Below are positions 55,275 to 64,000 of a stretch of DNA of 64,000 nucleotides, piece after piece. Under the pieces are notes generated by a model. It did not search any database. It was not told where the DNA came from and saw only the letters and a list, made by a program, of their open reading frames with translations. Position numbers and translations under genes: made by a program. How positions within the stretch are numbered: position 1 is the stretch's first letter; the number at the start of each line of letters is the position of its first letter. Origin of the DNA: Quercus robur (lineage: Eukaryota > Streptophyta > Magnoliopsida > Fagales > Fagaceae); assembly GCF_932294415.1 (NCBI RefSeq), contig NC_065536.1, forward strand, positions 15,683,974-15,747,973, written 5' to 3'.

Positions 55275-58130
55275 CTGCAAATAACAATAGACATGTTACA
55301 TGCATCATAAGAAGCAACATTCACAAGCAGCACAACTCAATATATGCCTCTCTCAAATAGAATACATGTAAAGGAACAATTTTCACCTTTAGGATTTCAC
55401 AAATTCACAATGGCAGATCATGTGTCACATGTCAATATGATCTGTAAAAAACTTTTAAAATGTGGCCATGCCAAAAGAGGAAAAATATGAAATAAAAATG
55501 CTGGCAAATGAGGATTGGCAACAAGCCACTTGTTTCCAATTGGATTAGCGCACATCAAATACCAAATTAGTACAGAAACACTTAAAACAGTTTGAAATAA
55601 AGGGTAGCAATCCTTATGATGGATGGTAACCCAATGAATACCAATGGGGAGAGGGAAAAAAAAAACAGAAAAAACATCTTTTTTGAACAAATAACATTAT
55701 GGGTTGTCTTGAAAAGAGAGAGAGGTTTGTGTTAGATTAGACTAGGGTAGTTGGGGACTTTTAGACCAAGGGTTCAAAAGTAGAATTAAGGCATAAAGGA
55801 AGTTTGATGGTGCACTGGGAAGAGAGATAATAAAAATAAGATAGTGAAACAAAAAAAAAAGCAAAAAAAATACAAAAACAAAAACAAAAAAAAATTCAAG
55901 AAGCAGAAGTAAAAAGACACTATGTAGCCATGGCCAAAAAATACTATACATTTTACCGTAAATCAACTATTATTTTGTCCATTTATTCATAAGGGAAAAA
56001 ACTATACTTTTTTTCCCCTTTTGGATATGGTGAACTCATTTTTAACACTACAAGATTTTACTAGCATACAAAAGCAATCCATAAACAAAATTAATTAGTA
56101 TGACTAAAATAGAGCCTACTCAAGAAAAATCTAAATCTAATAGACTAGAATGAGACCTACAAAAAGTTAAACACATTTTTTGGAATTTTGACAAATATTC
56201 ATACCAAGCTTGATTACAGAAGTACAATTAAAGGGGGAAAAAACTAAAAGTAAATTCCTGTACAAGATTTCTTCTGTTCTGTCACAGAATAAAGAAAGCT
56301 TCAGACCTCATTATTTTATTTTATTTTTTTATAAGTAAATTTTACACCTCCTACACATTGCTGAGACTTTGAAATTTTTTGAGAGACAAAATTTGAAAAT
56401 ACATGCCGCCACCCAAACTAGATTAGTGAAAGGAAATTTAATACCAATCCTAAACCTGACATTAAAATGCACTAACTAAACTTGACCCAATATTAATACA
56501 AACATGACCGGCATATTAATGTCAATCCTATTGGCTGAGTTCAAAGCATACCATAAAACAAAAGCCTAAACCCAGAAAACCTCAAACTTGGGTGCTCCAA
56601 ACACCCATTCTTAGAATCAAAACTTTTTACCTTTGTCCCATAGGATAACCTAACACTCATGTAACTCAAGTAACTCAAGAAACTTTTTACCTTAGTCCCA
56701 CCTCAAAGAGGTTCCAAAGAACTTATCAGGAAAAAAAAAATAAAATAAAAGGTTCCAAATAACTTACATACATAAAACTACTTAAATATAAAATCCCTAA
56801 GAAGGTGCATTCACTAACGCAACGTAAATTTTCGGATTCACAAAAATCAAATTATTATCGAAACAAGGCCAACAAGGCTTATGTCCGTGTTGCCTTTGAC
56901 TTCCAATATTTTCTCTTCTGGGAACTGCTTAGACTTCTTGGATTCTTTGAACTTTTGATAGGTTTTTCTGGTATTTTACTTCTTTTTTGTTTCTTTAGGG
57001 GTTTCACCACCTTTTTTGTGCTTTTTAATTAAATACTATTAATTAAAAAAAAGGGGTTTTTTCTTTTAGGTACTAAACAAAAAAAAATCAAGCCACAATA
57101 AATTCAACCTAGTAAAGTACATGCCAAACAATACTCGCATAAAATTACAATTCAATCCAACCAACCCAATTCAAAACATTTCAGTATTCTGAAGCTGCTC
57201 TTATGCTAACTGGCCACAGGTCCGGCAATTTGAGAAATTCATTTGACTCACCTAGAAAGCCAAAAATCTTGAATTTTATAAGAATTGAGTCAATGGACTA
57301 CCGTATTTATGTGAAGTATACTTACCAAAAACTATATCTATGCTAATTACCACAATATTCTCAGCCCAAAAAATGGTTTCTCTCTAATTACTAGAATTCC
57401 CGAAAGGTGATCGACTCAAATATGGCCCCTGACAGATTTGGGGACTTAATAGGACAATAACCATTCTGTGTAAGGAAATCCATTAGCAACTAAACCCAAT
57501 TCAGATCACAGGACAGCCATGAACATTAGCTTTCATTCTGATCATCTTCGGCTTCCAAGCCGATCTCAATTATTTTATAATGAAATTTCTAATCATAACC
57601 TGCACAGATATCACTCAATAATTTAATACAAATTACCAAAACATGGTCAAACCAATTATCATTTCAACCCGAAATTTGATGCCTATGCTGATACTACACA
57701 TCACATATCAATAAGTTCATCATAATCAAACCATAGAAATATCAAAAGGGTTTATAGATAATTGCCAGAATTTTACACAGCCACAACCTGAAAATCATTT
57801 TACATCAATGAAGTGTACAAAACATGCATACATAACACAATTAGTCAACGAAATAAGATACCTAAAAAAAAACAATTTTTAATGAAACCCATGAAAAACC
57901 CATAAGGAAAAATCAATTGGGTCTAACAAATTAAACAAAACTTTGAAACAAAATCTAAGAATTTTGATTTTCTGAAAAATTAAGGTAACTCGGTTATAAC
58001 AAGTACCTGAAGTTTTGATGTCTGAATCAGGAGCTACAAAAGCGGCATCGATTTGGCACGGACAAGAATTCACGTTCTCAAAGGCTTGGCGATTAAGACG
58101 GAGAGATAGCAGAGTGTGAAGCTAAAGGAC
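55275..58130 (-). promoter_or_regulatory. 5'-UTR intron and leader exon of the NEDD8 protease gene
   Basis: On minus, CATCAAAACTTCAG followed by GTACTTG (donor about 58005) ends a leader exon that contains GTGAATTCTTGTCCGTGCC but no ATG. The acceptor is the TTTGCAG next to the coding exon. This leaves a leader intron of about 2.7 kb without genes. Its interior is AT-rich with A runs and short chance frames. TATA-like tracts (58160-58212) lie just upstream of the leader. Confidence 0.6.
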
Positions 58131-58212
58131 ACTTTTAAGAAGATGTGTAATCTTTGCCGCCATATAATATTATATTATATTGTATTTGTGTGTATATATA
58201 TATATATATATA

Positions 58213-58311
58213 TTTATTTTCTTTTCGTAATTGATTTGGGTTTAATTTTGTAATTTTTAAGTGGTTTAATTATAGAAGGACTTTATTCTTATTAACGTTT
58301 AGTTTTTCATT
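58213..58311. repeat. Source or partner copy of a duplicated segment of about 100 bp
   Basis: TTATTTTCTTTTCGTAATTG to AACGTTTAGTTTTTCATT is repeated at 60490-60588 with one 2-bp difference (TTAATTATAGAAGG against TTAATTAGAAGG). This copy lies just upstream of the NEDD8 protease leader. Confidence 0.92.
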
Positions 58312-59449
58312 TAGTTTAGGACTTTGTGAAACTTTTTTTTACCTTTTAAGATTTTATTTCCTATGGGTTTTTTTTTTTTTTTTCTTTTTGATGGACTCCT
58401 GTGCGTTTCGGTTTTAGGTAAGATTTGGACTTATATTAGGATTGGATTTTAAATTCTTAGCAATTCTTATAATTGTGAGTCTGTGACAGTGACATACAAC
58501 TTCTGAAGAAATAGGCAAAGAAAATACTAAATATTTTGCAAAAAGTATACCATTATTTTCTTAGTTAAACAAAGTTTTTAAATATTTTGCAAAAATTGAT
58601 TGGTGTTTAGTTTGATAATAAGAGTAATCATTATAAAGTGAGGAAAATTATTAAATATTTCAGGAGTATAATAAATGTGTACTCTTCTTTCTCACGTAAA
58701 TTGTGAGTTCTACCATGAATTTAATTAGTGAAACCCATAATTATGTTAGAAGAGTAGAATATGCATTCATGGTATTCTGAGAGTATTCTATAATTACCCA
58801 TAAAGTGAACCCTATTAATTAAAATTTTATTCTATAAATAAATAAATAATAAAGCTTTTAACGTGCTATTGCAAACTGTATTATACTTGAAATTTACGGT
58901 TAAAGAAGAACTAATGAATTAATCAATTTTATTTTTCTGACTTGGTGATAAGTTTTATTATATATTTTGAGATGATTAGTATTTTTTGATGAATCTCTGA
59001 GATGATTAGTAGGGCTCGGTGATTGAGTAAATGTTACATTATTGGTGATTGAATAAATGTTACATTATTTTTTTCAAAATTTGTTTACAAGTGATTTAAG
59101 TGATTTTTCTTATTGTTGTAATTGGCTGAAAAGCCAAAGGCCTTGTAATTGAATTGACACATCTCCATGCACAAAGTGTTTGGTGGACTAGAAAGAAAGG
59201 GTTGGAGCTATAGGCTAGTAGTATATTATAATTATCTCTAAAAAAAAAATAGTTGAGAAAATGGAACATGAGATTAGCCTGATTTTTAACTTGGCAGTGG
59301 CTGGTTGATTCATAGGTTGGCCATGGATGTGGTGTTGGTTGATTCATGGGTTAACCATCAATGTTGGTTTCACAATATGTTTAGTTTTTACAAGGAGTAT
59401 TCTAATGACTCCATACTTTATATATATATATATATATATATATGTATAA

Positions 59450-59575
59450 AGAGTTTCAACCTATGGTATATGGTGTCGGCTCATAATGATAACTTTTTTT
59501 TATCAGACCAATGCACCAATTGATTTTTGATATAATTAAGAATTGAACTCTAGATCTCTTATTTGATGACCCACC
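59450..59575 (-). mobile_element. Decayed copy of the tRNA-derived SINE
   Basis: The reverse complement of the 17.8-kb SINE can be followed through AGAGTTTCAACCTATGG, ATCAGACCAATGCACCAATTG, GAATTGAACTCTAGATCTC and TTATTTGATGACC. The A-box end is lost. A TA microsatellite abuts the tail side. Confidence 0.75.
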
Positions 59576-60257
59576 ACTTAATACTTATTTATATTATAAT
59601 AATGTGACAAAATACGCATGAAGGAATTTTATAATCTAAAAAAAAAAAAAGTTACCTTAAGAATTATAAAGGATCTCAAGTAAATGTTTTACGTCTTTCA
59701 TCACGAATAATTTTTAAATATTCTCAAAACATGAAGAATGATACTCTCTCCTTTCACATTCATGATGAGTTCTACCATGAATGTGCAAAGAGAGAGTACC
59801 AAAGAATTTTCCTCATTTGACACATAATTTTTTAAGATTTTCTTGGATATTATTTAATTTCAATTAATCTTTAATAAATAAAAAACCAAAAATTATATAA
59901 GGATGCAAAAGTAAATTGATTAATTCTAAATTTTTTGGCAAATTCCACTCATATTAAGAATTAAAATCATAGATAAATCTGAAATTCATTGAATGAGTGA
60001 CAGAGTGAGTAACATATAATATATAATATATGAATTTTTTTTCATCTGTGGAATTTTCGCCAAACTCAGCATTTTTCCAAGTTTGTCGAGGTGGTGAAGT
60101 GAATATATTGATGATGGAAAAAATCTTGAGGTCTTTACTATGGTTGTCTGATCTCTTTGATATCAAAAAATCAAATTAGAACTGGTAACAATGCAGTCCC
60201 TATTATTCAAGTCTAATCGAATGCCCAGCTAAACCGGTTTTGGCCAATCCTTCGTAA

Positions 60258-60475
60258 ATTTTTTATGGTGCAATGTTTGAAGAGTCAAGCAAGGGGGTTG
60301 TAATTCGGAATAACCATGGGCTGTTTCTAGCTTCCATGTCTAAAAAGATAATTCTCCCCCTTCGGTAGCTGATGTGTAAATTAACAATGGCAGCTATAAG
60401 AGTTATGGTTTTTGCTTATGAAATTGGTCTGTCTTCCATTATTCTTGAAGGTGATTCTGAAGTGGTTATATGTTT
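60258..60475 (+). mobile_element. LINE RNase H fragment
   Basis: The translation GVVIRNNHGLFLASMSKKI, then after a frame change TMAAIRVMVFAYEIGL and IILEGDSEVVI, is the plant LINE RNase H domain (GVVxRDxxGxxLAAxSK, A.RxGxxFAxExG, xxxEGDSxxVI). It normally sits at the 3' end of a LINE, yet here it lies 5' of the RT fragment, separated by the duplicated filler. The two pieces are therefore not one ordinary insertion. Confidence 0.7.
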
Positions 60476-60489
60476 ATTTATATATATTT

Positions 60490-60588
60490 ATTTATTTTCT
60501 TTTCGTAATTGATTTGGGTTTAATTTTGTAATTTTTAAGTGGTTTAATTAGAAGGACTTTATTCTTATTAACGTTTAGTTTTTCATTC
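60490..60588. repeat. Second copy of the duplicated 100-bp segment, between two LINE pieces
   Basis: Nearly identical to 58213-58311 about 2.3 kb away, in the same orientation. The right edge joins directly to LINE RT coding sequence (GCTTTTCAATTACGG at 60594), and the left edge joins the RNase H fragment through a TATTTA-rich stretch. Confidence 0.92.
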
Positions 60589-60589
60589 A

Positions 60590-62098
60590 AGAGCTTTTCA
60601 ATTACGGCACAAGCTCATCAATGTTAGGGAGGAATTCCAAGTTTGGAATAAGGAAGTGTTTGGGAAGGTGGAGAATGAGATTCACATGAAACAAAACCAA
60701 CTTAAATTGGTGCAGAACTCTATTTCGTCCCTTCAGGATGTTAAGAGGGAGGCTGAGTTAAGGGAAGAGTTGGAAGTTTTGATGCAAAGGGAGGAGGTTA
60801 TGTGGGCTCAGAAAGCTAGGAGTGACTGGATTCTTTTTGGGGACAGAAATACTAGGTTTTTCCAGACTGTTGTAAGGCAAAGGCGAGTTCGGAATAGAAT
60901 CATGCATCTAAAAAGGGGAGATGGTAGCTTTACTGATGACCTAGGGGAAATTGAGGACATTCTTGCTCAGCACTTTAGGAATGCCTTTGAGGACAATGTT
61001 CCTTTATCTTATGACCAGATCCTTGCTGATGTAGGAACTCTACCCTTACCTCAATTGTCTGCTCATCAACTCTCTTCTCTTGATCGGCCGGTCACTACTA
61101 AGGAAATTAAGGATACTGTTTTCCAGCTGGGATCTCATAAAGCCCCTGGTCCAGATGGTATTCCTGCTTTTTTCTATCATGAGTACTGGAGTATTGTCAA
61201 GTTTGATGTTTTTAACACTGTCCTTGCTTTCTTCCATTCAGGTTCTCTGCTTAAGTCTCTTAATTCTACTTATATCACTCTCATTCCCAAAGTTGCTTGT
61301 CCTGATATTGTGAATCACTTTAGACCTATTAGTTTGTGTAATGTGATTTACAAGATTATCTCTAAGCTTTTGGTTAATCGTCTTAAGCCTTTTATGGACT
61401 CTCTTATTACTCCCTTTCAGAATGCTTTTATTAAGGGAAGGAATATTTCTGATAACACTCTCCTTGCTCATGAAATCTTTGATTTTCTTACAAAAAGGAA
61501 GAGGAGGAAAAAGTCTTATGGAGCTTTGAAGATTGATATGACAAAGGCTTATGATAGAGTAGATTGGAAATTTTTAAAGGCTGTGCTTACTTCCATGAAT
61601 TTTAGCCAAAATTGGATACAGTGGATTTTACAGTGTGTCACCACAGTCCAATTTACCCTTCTTGTGAATGGAAGTCTCTCTCAAACTTTTAAGCCCAAGA
61701 GGGGCCTCAGGCAAGGTGATCCTTTATCACCCTATCTTTTTCTTTTGTGTGCAAATGTTCTTTCCCTTGCCCTCATTCAAGCTGAGCAACATAATAAGAT
61801 CCAAGGTATTAGAATTGGTAGGAATGGATGCACCTTCACCCACTTGCTGTCTGCTGATGATTCCCTCTTGTTCTTCAGGAGAGATGCTAAATCTATTGAC
61901 AATATTCAATGCATTTTACAGTGGTACTGCTTTATTTCTGGTCAGAGCATAAATGTTGCCAAGTCTGATTTGTTTTGCTCTTCAAATATGCCAAGAGTTG
62001 AGCAAGAGAACCTAGCTTCGACCTTAAAGGTCAACCTAGTGTCGGAACCTAGCAAGTATTTAGGTTTAAATTTCAAACTTAAGGGCAAGAGAGTTTAG
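60590..62098 (+). mobile_element. LINE reverse-transcriptase piece, open for about 500 codons, truncated at both ends
   Basis: The frame starts upstream of 60656 (AFQLRHKLINVREEFQVWNKEVFG) and runs open to TAG at 62096. It covers the linker after the endonuclease (WAQKARSDWILFGDRNTRFFQ) and the RT core: SHKAPGPDGIPAFFYHEYW, LIPKVACPDIVNHFRPISLC, KIDMTKAYDRVDWKFL, GLRQGDPLSPYLFLLC. The catalytic motif reads SADD in place of FADD (Ser codon at 61850-61852). The RT stops at YLGLNFKLKGKRV and then unrelated AT-rich DNA follows. The RNase H end, poly(A) and endonuclease are missing. Loss of the 3' end is unusual for LINEs and suggests later deletion or partial copying. The lack of stops makes it young. 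Confidence 0.88.
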
Positions 62099-63085
62099 GG
62101 GGTAAAATCCAATCACTCCAAAACTTTAGGGGTATAATTTACAATTTACCCAAACTATAATAATAATTACCTCCAAAATTATTTAATAAAGTATATTAAA
62201 TAAATTTTAACTACATCCTATTTATTTAGAGATCAGAGATAATCAGTTTCTTTAAGATTTTATCCTCACTCCTCGTACGTGTCAAATACTTAGTATATAA
62301 AAAAAAAATAGAGATAAGATTCTAAGTATGAGTTTGGATTGTGTATGGTGTTTGGCATTTAAATAGTGGATCTTATGCACTGTTCATGGGACCTACAATT
62401 ATGGAATTCAGCAAAATTTTCAATAAAACTGGGTCCCATGGCACTATTCACATATTTAAAAATTATTTTATTACAATGTTTTTAGTTTTTTAGTTTTTAG
62501 CAAATAAACGGTATCTAAACATATTCTAAAGGACAAAATTTAGGTACAGTATTTTAGGTACTGTTCTTTAGGTTCCTCTTTTAAAATTCTGTCATGTGGC
62601 TACTTAATTAAAAAATATACTTCCTTCTCATAAGAAAAATATACATGTTAGAATTTTAAGAGGAAAACCTAAGAAACAAGTACAACACCTAAATATTATA
62701 CCTAAGTCTTACCCTATCCTAAATAATATTTTATGCAAAAGGAGGAGTGGTCTTATCGGCTAATGAAAACCGACCGCAGAGGAGTAAAGCCCCGATAAAA
62801 ACTCAAGTCTGCTTCACGTCTCAACTCTCAAACAAAAAGAAAGGGTTTTTAATTTTGATAATTAGGGTTTTTCTTTTCTGATTGTCCCCCCCAAAAAAAA
62901 AAAATTCTCAGTTAAATTCGATTTCAGAAAATAAAAAATTGTTTTTTGGGCTTTTGCAAAATCCCAATTCTGAGATCACAGTTTGACGTGAAATCAATAA
63001 ATTTCAGAGCTTGTAAAGGAGGGAGCGAGTGAGTGAGTGAGAACTAAGAGAAAGAAGAACAAGAAGAAGAAAGAAAGAAGGAAGA
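62099..63085 (+). promoter_or_regulatory. Upstream region and leader of eIF2B epsilon, with a MITE-like segment
   Basis: The first 200 bp are AT-rich DNA after the LINE break. A MITE-like segment occupies 62330-62527 (GTTTGGATTGTGTATGG at the left, CGGTATCTAAACATATTC at the right). From about 62740 the base composition rises and the segment AGAAAGGGTTTTTAATT to the ATG probably contains the promoter and 5' UTR. The last 60 bp are GA-rich (GAAAGAAGAACAAGAAGAAG). I cannot place the start site precisely. Confidence 0.5.
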
Positions 63086-63220
63086 ATGGGTGCACAGAAA
63101 AAGGGTGCAACTAGGTTTTCAGAGGACCCTGAGGAACTGGCACGTGTCCCCTTGCAAGCCATCCTATTGGCTGATAGCTTCACCACCAAGTTCCGACCCA
63201 TCACTCTCGACCGCCCCAAA
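63086..63220 (+). CDS. Translation initiation factor eIF2B subunit epsilon, first exon (gene continues past the window)
   Basis: eIF2B epsilon is the catalytic subunit of the guanine-nucleotide exchange factor that recharges eIF2 with GTP. The 45 codons seen (MGAQKKGATRFSEDPEELAR, then VPLQAILLADSFTTKFRPIT and LDRPK) match the conserved start of the plant protein. The pyrophosphorylase-like nucleotidyltransferase fold begins at LQAILLADSF. The exon ends at CCCCAAA before GTAGTC, phase 0, and the next codon in relatives is Val. The GA-rich leader precedes the only good ATG. The remaining exons, including the W2/HEAT catalytic end, lie beyond position 64000. Confidence 0.9.
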
Positions 63221-63224
63221 GTAG

Positions 63225-63273
<49 letters not shown>

Positions 63274-64000
63274 GTATGTATGTATGTATCTATGTATGTA
63301 TTTATGTATGTTTGTATGTATTTATATGTATCTGTATGTATCTATAATTCTGTGTTGAATTGTGAAATTAATGTACATTGTTTGAAAGCTGTAGTCCTCT
63401 CAATTGGGTCAAGAATTGTGTTAGGATGGTATGGAGTATTAGTTTGATAAAATTTCACTTCTTTTTGTTTGGTTGCTCAATAGGGGTTGTAGTTTTTTTA
63501 ATAAGTTTTGATATTTTTGCTACTTTTGAGGCTTGAATGAGAGTCTAATATGGTTTACTAAGCTTAATTGTATGTGGGTTAATCTTAGATGAGTTAAAAA
63601 AGTACGAGACTTATATATAATGTTCAAATATTTCTCTTCCCCGAGCTACTTCTCTTGTAATAGCAACATGGAGGTTGAGAGGTTGTGTTAGGGGCGGATG
63701 CCCTAGGAAATAACTGGGCAGCTGGTTCTGGTGGGTGGGGCCGGTTGTCCGTAGGTTTTACTTGATGGAAACGAGTCCAAAGGGCTCTTCTTTAGAAAGG
63801 TTTCTTAGTTATCACAAGAATATATGTATTGGTCTTCCCTCAAAATTTTGCACCTAAGAAAAGTTACATTGATGAATTTGATCGAGCATATGTGAACGAG
63901 TAAACAAGGGTTATTCATTTAAGGATTGCTAAATGTTAGGGACTAGGCTAGTTGAATATAAAACAAAAACATCATTACATTGATTAAATTTCGGATAATT
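63221..64000 (+). other. First intron of eIF2B epsilon with CT and TATG microsatellites
   Basis: A (TC)n tract at about 63225-63267 begins a few bases after the donor. A (TATG)n-type array with variants follows to about 63345. The remainder to the window end shows no exon I can support. A GC-richer segment at 63685-63760 (GGGGCGGATGCCC, GGGTGGGGCCGG) stands out but has no recognised family. Confidence 0.6.

Larger units (their letters stand above)
58131..60215. other. Intergenic DNA upstream of the NEDD8 protease gene
   Basis: No gene is visible. TA microsatellites occur at 58191-58212 and 59417-59443. The segment 58213-58311 has a near-identical copy at 60490-60588. A SINE remnant is at 59450-59575. 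Confidence 0.5.

Noticed and set aside
57879-58073. Coding first exon of the NEDD8 protease (frame reading NSCPCQIDAAFVAPDSD)
   Set aside because: The frame has no ATG (it opens at GTG) and the conserved protein start is in the next exon, so the exon is read as 5' UTR.

Overview
The window is nuclear DNA from a plant, most likely a woody eudicot in the rosids. It holds intron-rich plant genes (cytosolic Cu/Zn superoxide dismutase, a FRIGIDA-like protein, a P-class pentatricopeptide repeat protein, a vacuolar NHX antiporter, a NEDD8 protease and the start of eIF2B epsilon). These sit in AT-rich DNA with many microsatellites, L1-type LINE remains, tRNA-derived SINEs and small inverted-repeat elements. 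I cannot name the genus from the sequence. There are no bacterial operons, CRISPR arrays or true tRNA/rRNA genes.

Layout. 1-3.4 kb: an LTR-like fragment, then a 5'-truncated LINE with target-site duplication and poly(A). 4.2-8.3 kb: Cu/Zn SOD on +, with a 5'-UTR intron and a triplicated 3'-UTR segment. 9.4-10.4 kb: a 977-bp element with TTA target duplications. 11.1-13.3 kb: a LINE on -. 13.8-17.2 kb: FRIGIDA-like gene on +, followed by a SINE. 18-22.7 kb: gene-poor AT-rich DNA. 22.75-24.35 kb: PPR gene on -. 28 kb: a short C2-like ORF. 30 kb: a LINE RNase H fragment. 32.2-34.7 kb: two out-of-order pieces of a disease-resistance NLR on -, with repeat blocks and a large foldback. 35-36.8 kb: a LINE fragment and an intronless J-domain gene with HPN in place of HPD. 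38.9-48.9 kb: NHX antiporter on -, 14 coding exons. 50-54 kb: SINE and LINE debris. 54.5-58.1 kb: NEDD8 protease on - with a long 5'-UTR intron. 60.2-62.1 kb: LINE pieces separated by a copy of DNA from upstream of the NEDD8 protease gene. 63.1 kb to the end: first exon and intron of eIF2B epsilon on +.

The genes are independent transcription units, not a cluster with a shared pathway. SOD (superoxide removal, copper economy) and NHX (vacuolar Na+/K+ exchange) are both stress-linked, but nothing here shows joint control. The clearest regulatory signal is a miR398-type target site in the SOD leader that exists only after splicing of the 5'-UTR intron. I found no convincing new multi-gene system. 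The less ordinary items are that split site, the copied filler DNA at the LINE, the shuffled NLR fragments, the foldback repeats, and two orphan single-exon ORFs (C2-like and J-domain-like).
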